Positions 51,382 through 61,204 of a DNA stretch of 64,000 bases are shown piece after piece. Source of the stretch: Propionibacterium sp. Lineage in GTDB: Bacteria; Actinomycetota; Actinomycetes; Propionibacteriales; Propionibacteriaceae. The notes under the pieces are model-generated. The model made no database searches and was not told where the DNA came from. It was given only the letters and a program-made list of their open reading frames with translations. Both the position numbers and the translations under genes were made by a program. The number at the start of each line of letters is the position of its first letter. Within the stretch, counting starts at the first letter, position 1. The stretch lies in NCBI GenBank assembly GCA_022837595.1, contig JALHFX010000003.1, positions 43,694-107,693 on the forward strand. Reading direction: 5' to 3'.

Positions 51382-52867
51382 ACCTGCCGATGACAACGAC
51401 AATGTGATCAGGGTGCCAGGTACCGACCGCGTCTTCTATCGCGGCCGGATACTCGTCGTCCTGCTGTCGATCCTCGCAATGACGATGATGGCCATCAGCG
51501 CCATCAACGTCGCGCTGCCGAGCATCACCGAGAGCATCGGAGCGTCCAACTCCGATGTGCAGTTGATGCTCTCCGGCTACGCGCTGGCTTTCGGCTTGGT
51601 CCTGGTGGGCGCCGGACGAGCCGGTGACGTCCTTGGACGCAGTTCGGTCTTTCTCGCCGGAGTCGCGTTATTCACGCTGGCCTCCCTGGTTTGCGCCACG
51701 ATCTCTGAACCACAATGGATGAACGCGATGCGCATCGTCCAAGGCGTAGGGGCCGGCTTGGCGACCCCGCAGGTTAACGGGATGATCGTCCAGTATTTCC
51801 ACGGCCAACGGCGGGCCTGGGCATTCTCGCTTTTCGGCCTGGTCGTCTCGGTATCGGTCGCGATCGCTCCGCTGTTGACGGGTTTGCTGATCAACTCGCT
51901 CGGCCCCAATATCGGCTGGCGCGCGTCTTTCTTGTGGAATGTGCCGATCGGTTTGTTGACCATTGTGCTGGGCGCACGATGGCTACCGTTCGGCCCCGAA
52001 CGCAAACGGCGGCTCGCCAAGAGACGCGGCGAGTTCGTGCCCACGCGACTGGATCTTGATCCGCTGGGCATGCTTCTGCTCTCACTGATCGTGCTCGCCG
52101 TGATGTTGCCCTTCATGCTTCACAGCTCGTCCGGATTCTTGCTACTGCTCGCCGTGCCGTTGCTCAGTTGGGCGTGGATCCGGTGGGAACGCAGCTATGC
52201 GACAGCGGGCCACGATCCGATGGTCAATCTCAAGCTCTTCGAGATCCGCTCGTTCACACATTCCACGATCATCTCGGGTGTTCAGTTCCTGGGCGCCACC
52301 TCGATCTTCGTGGTGATTGCCCTGCACTTGCAGGACGGGCTGGGCGCTGCCGCGCTTGCGGCAGGGATAGTCGGGCTGCCCAACGCCGTGGCCTCGGCAA
52401 TCTCGTCACTGTGGAGCGGTCGACATGTGATCACCTCTGGGCGAACCATCGTGATCTGGGGATTCGTCTGTTCAATCATCGGATTGGTCGCCGCGGTCGC
52501 GATGTCCTGGTTGATGGACGGCGACACCCCGGTGCTGCACTATATGTGGCTGTCGATGCCGCTGATCCTGTGCGGAATCGGCATCGGAGCGATCAACACC
52601 TGTAACCAAGCCCTGAGCCAAGAGGACATTCCGGCGAATATCGGTGGTACCGCCGGTGCAGTGAAGCAGGTTGCTGAACGTATCGGCACCGCAGTCGGCA
52701 ACGCAATGATCACCGCCGTGCTCTTCTCGGTCCTACCGATCAGTTGGACCGCCGGGTTCACCGCGGCCTTCGGCGTGATCATCGTATTGCAGGTGGTCGG
52801 GTTGGTGCTCGCGATCGTCGACAAGCGAATGTTAGGCGATGGTCGGAGCCTTCAGAACTTGGCCTGA
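51371..52867 (+). CDS. MFS transporter, DHA2 (14-helix) type
   Basis: The 498-residue protein has about fourteen hydrophobic segments, the NVALPSITESIGAS motif near the first helix, and GYALAFGLVLVGAGRAGDVLGR with the A-motif Asp/Arg. These mark the EmrB/QacA drug-export group. Its start overlaps the pcnA end by 11 nt. It stands between pcnA and the DUF6049 gene, which are adjacent in related genomes as far as I recall, so it may be a local insertion. The substrate is unknown. Confidence 0.87.
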   Translation: MSTEPADDNDNVIRVPGTDRVFYRGRILVVLLSILAMTMMAISAINVALPSITESIGASNSDVQLMLSGYALAFGLVLVGAGRAGDVLGRSSVFLAGVALFTLASLVCATISEPQWMNAMRIVQGVGAGLATPQVNGMIVQYFHGQRRAWAFSLFGLVVSVSVAIAPLLTGLLINSLGPNIGWRASFLWNVPIGLLTIVLGARWLPFGPERKRRLAKRRGEFVPTRLDLDPLGMLLLSLIVLAVMLPFMLHSSSGFLLLLAVPLLSWAWIRWERSYATAGHDPMVNLKLFEIRSFTHSTIISGVQFLGATSIFVVIALHLQDGLGAAALAAGIVGLPNAVASAISSLWSGRHVITSGRTIVIWGFVCSIIGLVAAVAMSWLMDGDTPVLHYMWLSMPLILCGIGIGAINTCNQALSQEDIPANIGGTAGAVKQVAERIGTAVGNAMITAVLFSVLPISWTAGFTAAFGVIIVLQVVGLVLAIVDKRMLGDGRSLQNLA

Positions 52868-53008
52868 ATCCGCCGATGGGCCGCGTCGTGAGTGGCAGAT
52901 GGCAAGGCGGACGAAGGCGGAGCACGGGGTGAGGACAACGCCGCCAGCGTGCATGCCAGGGGATGCGCAGCAGCGGGAAATCGGCGGAACCAGGCTTAGG
53001 ATGTTCGC

Positions 53009-54994
53009 GTGGCATTGAACAGGACAGCTCACGCGTGGCTTCATGCTCCGCGTGGACTGTTTGGCGTCCTGCTCTGCCTGGTGATGCTGGTCGCCGGGCT
53101 GCCCGTCGCATTTAGCCACGCCGACGAGCCGATGGACGAAGTCCTCGTCGAATTAACCTCGGTCAGCCCGACCATCCTCAGTGATCGCGGCGAACTCGTC
53201 ATCAGCGGGCGGATCACCAATGAATCCTCCCAGCCGCTGGTCGAGCTCACGGCGCGCCTGTGGCGCGACGCCACTCCGATCAGAACCTTGGGCCAGCTGG
53301 ATGCCGCACAAAACGATCTTGAGCCATCCGGAGAAGCGATGTTCTCGGCGGCTGCGGTCGCGACGATCGGCGCAGCAGGCACACTCGAAGTCGGCGCGAG
53401 CGCAGATTTCACCGTGCGCGCCGATCTCAGTGCCAACGCCGTAGAACAATCCTGGCTGAGTCAACCCGACGCCGCTTATCAGGTCGGTGTCGAAGTTTTC
53501 AGCGACCAGTTGAAGGTCGGCGGGGCATATACACTGCTGGCCTATCCCGGTGAGACCCAAGCGGATGTTGGCACGATCGTGTTGATGAATGCTCGTCCGA
53601 GCCTGCTGCCACTGGACTCGGGTCCGGACCAGGTGCCGGTATTCGCGAATGACTCGCTGGCGCGCGAGCTGGAAACGCGGCTGGCGCAGCTGCTAGCGCT
53701 CGGCATGAAGGAAGACGTGCTGGTCGTGATCGACCCGATGCTCTACGACGAGATAAGTCAGCTCGCCCAACCGCACGTCTTGCGACAGGCCGATGGCAGC
53801 AATTCGGAACTCACGACGGCTGGCAGCGCAGCCGCCCGCAGCTGGCTGGACGCGATCGACACGCTCCTGCCCAGCGGACGCGTCACCCGCAGTCTTTATG
53901 GCTCGCTCGATGTGACCCAGGCTGCAGCATCCGGGCAAGAAGAACTCATCGGGGAAGCAGCCACCCTACCCAGCGGTCATCGCCTTGAGGGGCTGCCGCT
54001 AATCGCTGTCCCCTATTCCGCCGAGATCGATCAGCAGACGGTGCCGCTGCTTGAGGCTGTCTCGCCGCGCTATGTATTGGTCAGCAACCTAGGAGACCAG
54101 CTGAGCTACGAAGCCTCCGGACTACAGCTGGTCAGTGTTCTGGCATGCTCTGCCGCCCAGCCCCCACTGAATCCAGTTGAGGCCAACGGCGCGGTACTCG
54201 CACGCCAACTCATCGCAGGTAACCAACAGATGGCATCGATTCAGCTGGTGACCACGACCTCCCAGGCCGATCTCGCACAGGCGAACTATCCCTGGCGCCA
54301 CCGGCGGTCAATCACCGAGCTGCTTGCGAGCGGATCTTCGACGGGAGTATCCAGCTGGCCCGATCAAAGCCCGGAACCCGATGAGGAACTCGCGCAGGCG
54401 ACCCTGACTACCAGCGAATTGCTTCAGACTTGGACTGAGCTCGTCCAGCCCGCCGCCATCAACACCAGCCTCACCACTCAGCTGCTGGTGCAGGCATGGT
54501 CGACGACTTTCGAGCGCAGTTCCGATACTCAAACTCAGTGGCTGCAACTCGCCAGCGAACCGGCGGTTGCCACAGTGACGAGCTCTAACGCTATTCAATT
54601 GCGCATCACTGATTGGGTGACGACCTCCGAGGACAATCTGTTACCTGTGACCGTCATCAACAACACCCCCTTCAAGGTGGAAGTCGGCATCAGATTCGAT
54701 TCGGATAACCCGCTACGCATCTCAGTCGAAGAGTCTGAGCCGATCATCGTGCAGCCCGGTGAGTCGGCCGCGATCCGGGTGCGTCCGATCACCGAGGGGA
54801 ACGGCGTCGTCGCAATGCGTGCTCAGGCGGTTACCAGCAATGGCCACCCGGTCGGTGCTCCGGTCAGTTTCACCGTCACCGGCACGGACGCAGGCCGGGT
54901 AGCGTGGATCATCATTCTCGCATCAGGCGTGGTGCTGCTCGGCGCGACCGCATATCGAGTGCGCTCGATGCGTCGCGAGAACCGGGAGGAGTGA
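53009..54994 (+). CDS. DUF6049 wall-associated protein
   Basis: The 661-residue protein has a signal segment near the N-terminus (GLFGVLLCLVMLVAGLPVAFSHA), a long extracytoplasmic domain with Ig-like ends, and one C-terminal TM helix with a short Arg-rich tail. This pattern and location, after pcnA and before the MurJ/pseudokinase genes, match the actinobacterial DUF6049 family. The function is unknown, though linkage to lipid II flippase genes suggests a wall role. The start is GTG. The murJ gene that should follow is missing. Confidence 0.8.
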   Translation: MALNRTAHAWLHAPRGLFGVLLCLVMLVAGLPVAFSHADEPMDEVLVELTSVSPTILSDRGELVISGRITNESSQPLVELTARLWRDATPIRTLGQLDAAQNDLEPSGEAMFSAAAVATIGAAGTLEVGASADFTVRADLSANAVEQSWLSQPDAAYQVGVEVFSDQLKVGGAYTLLAYPGETQADVGTIVLMNARPSLLPLDSGPDQVPVFANDSLARELETRLAQLLALGMKEDVLVVIDPMLYDEISQLAQPHVLRQADGSNSELTTAGSAAARSWLDAIDTLLPSGRVTRSLYGSLDVTQAAASGQEELIGEAATLPSGHRLEGLPLIAVPYSAEIDQQTVPLLEAVSPRYVLVSNLGDQLSYEASGLQLVSVLACSAAQPPLNPVEANGAVLARQLIAGNQQMASIQLVTTTSQADLAQANYPWRHRRSITELLASGSSTGVSSWPDQSPEPDEELAQATLTTSELLQTWTELVQPAAINTSLTTQLLVQAWSTTFERSSDTQTQWLQLASEPAVATVTSSNAIQLRITDWVTTSEDNLLPVTVINNTPFKVEVGIRFDSDNPLRISVEESEPIIVQPGESAAIRVRPITEGNGVVAMRAQAVTSNGHPVGAPVSFTVTGTDAGRVAWIIILASGVVLLGATAYRVRSMRRENREE

Positions 54995-54997
54995 CTC

Positions 54998-55042
54998 ATG
55001 GTAGGCAGGGATCTCACCGAGCATCAAAGGGAGACAGCGTGA
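54998..55042 (+). CDS. 14-codon ORF in the expected murJ position
   Basis: An ATG at 54998 with a well-placed GGGAGGA ribosome binding site opens a 14-residue frame, MVGRDLTEHQRETA, whose TGA overlaps the GTG start of the pseudokinase (GTGA). The ORF may be a translated leader that couples DUF6049 and pseudokinase translation, or what remains after an internal deletion of murJ. Either reading is inference. Confidence 0.35.
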   Translation: MVGRDLTEHQRETA

Positions 55043-56844
55043 CCGACTATTCGTCCGGCTATCCGGCGACCGACCCGACCGGACATGTCGTCCGGCCGAC
55101 TGCCAGCCCCGGACTGATGCTGTCCGGACGCTACCGGCTTGAAGCTCTTCTGGCCAGCAGCCACAACATCACGACCTGGCGGGCGAATGACAACGTGCTC
55201 TCCCGTCCGGTGCTGATGCACCTGTTGACGCCAGATGACGATCGGATGGGCTGGGTGTTGAATGCGGCACGTAGAGCAGCCACCATCAACGATGCACGCT
55301 TTTTGCGGGTTCTGGACGCGCTAGAAGCCACCGGTCAAGAACCGTGGTCGTTCGTCGTCAGTGAGTTCGCGGTCGGAGATTCCCTGGAAACCCTGCTGTC
55401 TAACAGTGGACCGCTGACCAGTGAGCAGGCTAGTTCGATCGTTGCTCAAATGGCTACCGCGCTGGCACCAATGCATGCCCGAGGTATGTTCCACCTGCGA
55501 ATCAACCCGAGCGCCGTAATCGTCACTGTCAACGGCAATGTCAAGATCGTCGGCTTCCTGATCGATGCCGCGCTCCGGCCCAAGCCCGGCGAGGATGAAC
55601 TGAACTGGGCCGATCAGGAGCTCATCGACTGCTACGATCTTGCACGGCTGCTGTACAGCCTGACCACAGCCCGTTGGCCAGTCCCCCCCGATGAACCCCA
55701 ACGCAACTACTGGGGCCTGCCTCCGGCACCGTTGCGCCTCGAACGTTCCGGAGCGTTGTCCGGGGAGCAGTTATGGGCGAGCCCTCACGAGATCAATCCG
55801 GCGATCTCGCCGGCTCTGTCCACGGTGATCATGGCCGCATTGCGACCGCGTCTCGGTTTGGTCGGCCCCGGCCTGCACAGCGCTAATGACATCGCGGACT
55901 CCCTCGAGGGCCTTTACGATCCATTAGAGGCCGAGGAATCGTTGGAAGCGTTGATGCGCGTTAACCATCAGTTGGGCACGCCAAGCGCCACCCCAGCGGT
56001 CCAGACCGGTTGGCTATCTGGAAGCTCCGACTCGACGGCGCCGACCCTGTCGATGGCCAAGGTCGAAGCCGAACCAGCCGTGATAGCCGAACCTGCCCCA
56101 ACCGAAGTGCCAAGGTGGAGTCCACCAGCAACCAGCTCGGCGTCCGCGCCGCCGGCTGCGGTCACCCCGCAAGCTCCGGGCCGCCCGACCCCAGTCGCCG
56201 CTCCTCCACGTTTGAAGCCGAAGAAAACGCAGACTGCTGCTCTAGGCCGCAAAGCCATCGTCTTACTCATCGCCTTCGTACTCTTGGCGCTGATCGTCTT
56301 GCAGATCCGTGGTTGTACTAGCGGCACCGATCCGCATGCAGCTGGTGGCGCGGATGCGGAGACGATCCAGCCTGCAGTTATCGTCTCGGCTTTCGATTTC
56401 GATCCGGCAGCGGACGGCGGCGACAATAACGAGAACTCCGATCAGGCTAGCTTCGCCGCCGACGGAGACCCTGCCACCGCCTGGCGAACTCTTACCTACC
56501 TGAACAATCCAGCCTTCGGTGGGCTGAAACCGGGTGCAGGCATCGTCTACGATCTGGGCGAACCCGTCTCGGTGGCGAGCGTTCGGGTCTTGCTCGACAA
56601 CGAACCGGCTGCGGTCCAACTGATGGTACCGATCGAGAATGACGCCTCGGCCGCAAGCCCGCCGATGACCACCGTCAGCGAGTGGGAAGTAATTGCCTCG
56701 GACTCGGCCGCCGCTGCAGAGGTTGTGTTGAAGCCTGACCAACCGGTGACCACCCGTTGGCTAATGGTCTACTTCACTTCGCTGCCGTCGATTGGCGGGA
56801 ACCAGTACCGTTCGGGCATCGCGGAGACGTATATCAACCAGTGA
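55039..56844 (+). CDS. MviN-type pseudokinase with extracytoplasmic discoidin-like domain
   Basis: The 601-residue protein has a kinase-like fold (about 30-290) with a single TM helix near residue 420 and a C-terminal domain that resembles galactose/F5-8-type binding modules. The catalytic elements are lost: the HRD loop reads HLRINPSAV and the DFG position reads VGFLID, so it cannot be an active kinase. In Mycobacterium the equivalent domains are fused to MurJ (MviN) and recruit FhaA. Here it is a separate protein with no MurJ beside it. The GTG start follows AAAGGGAG. Confidence 0.82.
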   Translation: MTDYSSGYPATDPTGHVVRPTASPGLMLSGRYRLEALLASSHNITTWRANDNVLSRPVLMHLLTPDDDRMGWVLNAARRAATINDARFLRVLDALEATGQEPWSFVVSEFAVGDSLETLLSNSGPLTSEQASSIVAQMATALAPMHARGMFHLRINPSAVIVTVNGNVKIVGFLIDAALRPKPGEDELNWADQELIDCYDLARLLYSLTTARWPVPPDEPQRNYWGLPPAPLRLERSGALSGEQLWASPHEINPAISPALSTVIMAALRPRLGLVGPGLHSANDIADSLEGLYDPLEAEESLEALMRVNHQLGTPSATPAVQTGWLSGSSDSTAPTLSMAKVEAEPAVIAEPAPTEVPRWSPPATSSASAPPAAVTPQAPGRPTPVAAPPRLKPKKTQTAALGRKAIVLLIAFVLLALIVLQIRGCTSGTDPHAAGGADAETIQPAVIVSAFDFDPAADGGDNNENSDQASFAADGDPATAWRTLTYLNNPAFGGLKPGAGIVYDLGEPVSVASVRVLLDNEPAAVQLMVPIENDASAASPPMTTVSEWEVIASDSAAAAEVVLKPDQPVTTRWLMVYFTSLPSIGGNQYRSGIAETYINQ

Positions 56845-56911
56845 ACTCCGCTGGTGGTGGCGACCTGGACGAAGATGGCACCCTGCTCGCTTGGGGCGGA
56901 TCCCGCGTGAT

Positions 56912-56937
56912 GGAATAGTCGAGGTTGCCGGCGCGTT
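56912..56937 (+). promoter_or_regulatory. SigR/SigH-type promoter of trxB-trxA
   Basis: GGAAT at 56912-56916 and GTT at 56935-56937 are separated by exactly 18 nt, the consensus of the disulfide-stress sigma factor SigR (SigH in mycobacteria). The gene downstream is trxB, a classical member of this regulon. The start lies about 43 nt after the GTT. Confidence 0.65.
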
Positions 56938-56979
56938 GGCCGGGTGTAGATAAGCACGTTTGAGACAAGGAATGATCTG

Positions 56980-58023
56980 ATGACCTCCAATCCATTCGCG
57001 ACCAGTGGGATCGTCTCCGGCCTGGGGCTCGGTGGTCTCAAACCGACGGCTGCGGCCGTACCCAGCGGTCAGCAAGGCGAGACCCGGGTACGCGATGTTG
57101 TAATCGTGGGCAGCGGCCCCGCCGGCTATACCGCGGCGATCTACTGCGCGCGAGACGGCTTGGATCCGGTGGTCCTAGAGGGCTCCATCGATGCCGGTGG
57201 TGCCCTCATGACCACCACCGACGTCGAGAATTTCCCGGGCTTCCCCGACGGAGTCCCCGGCCCCGACCTGATGGCCAAGATGCGTGCGCAGGCTGCGCGA
57301 TTCGGGGCTGAGCTCATCGCCGACGATGCGGTCGACATCGATCTGAGCGGTGAGATCAAGCGCGTCACGGACTCCGAAGGTAATGTCTACCGAGGGCGCA
57401 CGGTGATTCTTGCCATGGGTGCGGGTTATCGCAAACTGGGCATCCCCGGTGAAGATGAGTACTCGGGTAGAGGTATCAGTTGGTGTGCCACCTGTGATGG
57501 CTTTTTCTACAAAGGCAAAGACATCGCCGTCGTAGGTGGCGGCGACTCAGCGGCGGAGGAAGCTACGTTTCTGACCCGCTTCGCGAACTCGGTGACACTG
57601 ATTCATCGTCGCGATCAACTCCGGGCGTCCAAGATCATGGCCGAGCGGGTACTGGCAGACCCGAAGATCATCCCTGCCTGGAACACGCGGGTCGTTGGTT
57701 TCGGCGGGTCACCGACGTTGCAGGAGCTCATCTTGCGCGATACCGCGACCGGCGCGGAGCGGACGTTGGCCGTTGCCGGTCTTTTCGAGGCGATCGGCCA
57801 CGACCCACGCTCGGCACTGGTGGTCGGCCAGGTCGACCTTGACGAATCCGGTTACGTCGAAGTCGACGGTGATTCGACCAGGACGAACGTGCCTGGTGTT
57901 TTTGCCTGCGGAGACTTGGTTGATCGCACCTACCGCCAGGCGATCACCGCGGCTGGTACCGGCTGCCGGGCCGCACTCGACGCTGAACGCTATCTGGAAT
58001 CGCTCGCCGACGGCACTCACTGA
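56980..58023 (+). CDS. trxB: thioredoxin-disulfide reductase
   Basis: The 347-residue flavoenzyme reduces thioredoxin with NADPH. It has the FAD site [16 protein letters not shown], the redox-active CATC in SWCATCDG, the NADPH site [11 protein letters not shown], and the C-terminal [24 protein letters not shown] 35-residue N-terminal extension rich in Gly and Ser precedes the FAD fold; it is longer than in E. coli but the ATG is the first with a ribosome-binding site (AAGGA). A SigR-type promoter precedes it, and trxA follows. Confidence 0.95.
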   Translation: MTSNPFATSGIVSGLGLGGLKPTAAAVPSGQQGETRVRDVVIVGSGPAGYTAAIYCARDGLDPVVLEGSIDAGGALMTTTDVENFPGFPDGVPGPDLMAKMRAQAARFGAELIADDAVDIDLSGEIKRVTDSEGNVYRGRTVILAMGAGYRKLGIPGEDEYSGRGISWCATCDGFFYKGKDIAVVGGGDSAAEEATFLTRFANSVTLIHRRDQLRASKIMAERVLADPKIIPAWNTRVVGFGGSPTLQELILRDTATGAERTLAVAGLFEAIGHDPRSALVVGQVDLDESGYVEVDGDSTRTNVPGVFACGDLVDRTYRQAITAAGTGCRAALDAERYLESLADGTH

Positions 58024-58109
58024 GTCAGACTCAACACTAGAGTTGGCTGGCCTACGTCACAGGCATACCGCTGGTACCCCTAGTCATCATCAATGAGAGG
58101 ATCATCCCG

Positions 58110-58436
58110 ATGGCAGTGATCGAAGTCACCGATGCAAACTTCGCAAACACCGTGCTGCATAGTTCCAAGCCGGTACTCGTCGATTACTGGGCGGACTGGT
58201 GTGCGCCATGCCGTCAGCTCAGCCCGATAATCGATGAGCTCTCGGTTACCTATCGCGATCGGATGGTCTTCGCGAAACTCGACACAAACGCGAACCCGAA
58301 TGTGCCGATGCAACAGGGTGTCATGAGTCTGCCGACTCTCCAGTTCTTCGTCAACGGTCAGGTCGTGCAAGCCCTGCAGGGCGGAAAGACGAAGGCCGCC
58401 CTGGTGAAAGCGATTGAAGCTGTCCTCGAGGGCTGA
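58110..58436 (+). CDS. trxA: thioredoxin
   Basis: The 108-residue protein has the thioredoxin fold with active site WCAPCRQ (Cys-Ala-Pro-Cys) instead of the usual WCGPC, and the cis-Pro region MSLPTLQFF. It reduces disulfides in cytoplasmic proteins and is recharged by TrxB. It lies 86 nt after trxB, probably in the same transcript. The Gly-to-Ala change may shift the redox potential slightly. Confidence 0.93.
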   Translation: MAVIEVTDANFANTVLHSSKPVLVDYWADWCAPCRQLSPIIDELSVTYRDRMVFAKLDTNANPNVPMQQGVMSLPTLQFFVNGQVVQALQGGKTKAALVKAIEAVLEG

Positions 58437-59225
58437 GACGCCCGTCTGAAGCCGGACAAAGATGCCAGCGGGAGCGATCCCCACGGAGAACGATAGACCG
58501 CCCTGTAGGGGAGCTTCAGGGCTTGAGGAGTCGTCCGGAAGATCAAATCGATGACCCTCCGTCACCGCGGTAATGCGGCAGCAACGAGGACCCCAACGGC
58601 CTTCTGCGCCAGTACTTACCCAATCTGAGTTCCACGACTGGGTCGAGTGCCCGAGTGCCTGTGCTTGTCACGGCTTCGGGGAAGGGCGTTCTTCTGCGGC
58701 ATTAGCCGGACGGCTCGGATTGACATACGAGTCCCCTTCCTGCGGAAAGGTAAGGATCCGGTTGGGAGTGGCTGCGGTCCAGATAGTGGGGACATGGCAC
58801 GGCCAGCGCCACATTTTGGAGCGTCACGGCTCGGCTCACGGCGAGGGCTCAACCTGCAGCCCTCGTCGAGATTGCATGCGGAAGCCGAACCAGTGCAAGT
58901 ATCGCCCCGAACTTCGGGTGGGATCGGTCAAGGGCGCCGACGGGGGCTGATGCCGGGTTCAACCATCGGCATCGTGCCGGCTTGGCCGATGTGATGAAGG
59001 CGTCGTCGAACCGGCTCGGGTTCACCGTGATCAATGATGCGGCACGCGCCCAATGGGCTATCTGGGCCAACGTCGAAGAGGCCCTCGACCTCGCGGGGCA
59101 CGACCGTTGCGGAAGCCACAGGCTGGGCCGATTCCGCTAAACGTAGTGGCAACGACCCTGATAAGCATGCTCATCGCGTGGGTGGCACGTCAGCTGATCA
59201 AAAGGCCGACAGCAGGCGCCCAGGC
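58437..59225. other. decayed intergenic region with mobile-element remnants
   Basis: These 789 nt carry no intact gene. The region holds an IS30-type transposase fragment at 58541-58625, and a plus-strand frame around 58935-59142 (near LADVMKASSNRLGFTV) that could be part of another decayed gene that was not identified. Frames are short and change repeatedly. Confidence 0.6.
58541..58625 (+). repeat. IS30-type transposase remnant, copy 1
   Basis: Read in the right frame this gives DPPSPR, a stop, then CGSNEDPNGLLRQYLPN, which matches the IS30 family [24 protein letters not shown] stretch near the end of the DDE domain. Only this fragment survives. A similar fragment with the same stop lies at 63022-63106. 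Confidence 0.6.
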
Positions 59226-59401
59226 AGTTAGGAAAAACAGAGGTTGGTTCGGGCTCGTTGCTTGCACGCCAACGCCCGTGACTGCTCCCCAGATCGCTTT
59301 GCAGGCTCAATTTTGACGGCAAACAGGCATCTGGGAACCACTCACGGGTGTTGGCCTGGTTTGCCTTTGTGCGATTCATCGTCGGGACGTCCTTACGAGT
59401 G
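59226..59401 (+). repeat. direct repeat A, left flank of the IS21 element
   Basis: About 175 nt that recur at 62591-62767 with roughly 96% identity (about seven mismatches and one short indel). Repeat A runs right up to the left end of the IS21 element. The repeat's own nature is not recognised; a minus-strand frame with MNRTKAN is open in both copies but has no known relative I can name. Confidence 0.75.
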
Positions 59402-59469
59402 TCGATGCTGCCTGAATACTGACCCGTAGGTGCCGAGCGAAAGTTGACCCCCTCGGTCAGAGTGAGGCA

Positions 59470-60723
59470 GTGATCAGCGTGGAGGATTGGGCCGAGATTA
59501 GACGGCTCCATAAGTCGGAGAGGATGGCGATTAAGTCGATCGCCCGCCAGTTGGGGGTGGCGAGGAATACGGTTCGGGCGGCGTTGGCCTCGGATGGGCC
59601 GCCGAAGTATGAACGAGCTCGGGTGGGGTCGGTGGTGGATGCGTTCGAGCCGCAGATTCGCGCGTTGTTGTCGAAGACGCCGACGATGCCGGCAACGGTG
59701 ATCGCGGAGCGGATCGGGTGGACACGTTCGGCTTCGGTACTGCGGGCCAAGGTTGCTGAGTTGCGGCCGTTGTTCACCCCGGCTGATCCGACTGACCGGA
59801 CCGAGTACCGGCCTGGGGAGATCATGCAGTGTGATCTGTGGTTCCCGCCCAAGATCGTGCGGGTTGCGCCAGATATTTAGACCGCGCCGCCGGTGCTGAC
59901 CATGGTGGCAGCATGGTCGGGGTTTATGGTCGCGGTGCTGTTGCCTTCACGCACCACTGGGGATCTGCTGGCGGGGATGCGGCAGTTATTGTCGATGGAT
60001 TTCCAGGCGGTGCCGAAGACGCTGGTTTGGGACAATGAGTCCGGTATCGGTCAGCATCGCCGTCTCACCGTTGGCGCGCGGGCGTTTGCTGGGACGTTGG
60101 GGACCAGGATCTTCCAGACCAGACCCCGGGACCCGGAGGCCAAGGGGGTGGTGGAGCGCGCCAACGGGTATCTGCAGACGTCGTTCCTCCCGGGCCGGGG
60201 GTTCGGGTCCCCGGCCGAGTTCAACACCCAACTCGCGGCCTGGCTCCCGCGGGCGAACCAGCGGCTGCTGCGCCGCACCGGCGCTGCTCCCGCTGCACGG
60301 TTGGCAGCCGAAGTGGCGGCGATGACCGCGCTGCCGCCAGTGCCTCCTGTGGTGGGGTTCACAGACCGGGTCAGGCTGGGGCGGGACTACTACGTGCGGG
60401 TGTTGGGCAACGACTACTCCGTGGACCCGGTAGCCATCGGACGGTTCGTCGACATCACCTGCGGTCTGGAGCAGGTCACTGTCCGCTGCGCCGGGACCAT
60501 GGTGGCCGAGCACGAGCACTGCTGGGACCTGCGACGCACGATCACCGACCCAGCTCATGTCGCAGCCGCCAAGCAGCTGCGCGCAGCCTTCCAGTCCCGC
60601 AACACCTTGACGGCCGAACGGGTGGAGACAAGCCATCGGGTCGGGATTCGGTCGCTGAGTGACTACGACGCACTGTTCAACCTGAACGCTGCCTCCGCGC
60701 AGTCGGCCAAGGAGGTGGCGTGA
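59470..60723 (+). pseudogene. istA: IS21-family transposase istA with in-frame stop
   Basis: The frame would give a 417-residue IstA: an N-terminal HTH (KSIARQLGVARNTVRAAL) and a DDE catalytic domain (MQCDLWFP, VWDNESG, GVVERANGYLQ). A TAG at 59878-59880, codon 137, interrupts it between the first catalytic Asp and the next conserved stretch, and the frame continues unchanged after it. The rest of the protein is well preserved, so the stop is recent or read through. Confidence 0.85.
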
Positions 60724-61204
60724 TGGGATCCGGCAAGGATCTCGCGGCTGAGATCTTGTTCCTAGCGCGGGAGTTGACGACCCCGGCGATCGCCGAGACG
60801 TTCACAACGCTGGGTGACCAGGCCCGCCAGGCTGGCTGGTCCCACGAGGAATACCTGGCAGCTGTTCTGGGACGGCAGGTCGCTTCCCGCACTGCCAACG
60901 GCACCAGGATGCGGATCTCGGCGGCCCACTTCCCGCAGATCAAGACCATGCAGGACTTCACCTTCGATCACATCCCCGCCGCCACGCGGGACTTGGTCGC
61001 GCACTTGGCGACCTGCACCTTCGTCGCCAAGCGGGAGAACGTGGTCCTGCTGGGACCTCCAGGCACCGGGAAGACCCACCTTGCGATCGCGTTGGGAATC
61101 AAGGCCGCCGAGGCGTCCTATCCAGTGTTGTTCGACTCCGCGACCGGCTGGATCCACCGGCTGGCCCAAGCGCACGCCAAGGGCAGTCTCGAGCGGGAAC
61201 TGAT
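60723..61204 (+). pseudogene. istB: truncated IS21-family ATP-binding protein istB
   Basis: The ATG overlaps the istA stop (TGATG). About 161 residues remain, including the Walker A GPPGTGKTHLA near residue 102. The frame is cut after SLEREL at about 61204 where IS110 sequence begins, losing the C-terminal third including the Walker B region. No remaining istB part was found on the far side of the IS110 element. Confidence 0.85.

Noticed and set aside
59137..59511. Minus-strand frame with MNRTKAN shared by both direct repeats, considered as a gene
   Set aside because: It runs across the IS21 end and the istA start, has no clear ribosome binding site, and its conservation is explained by the DNA repeat.
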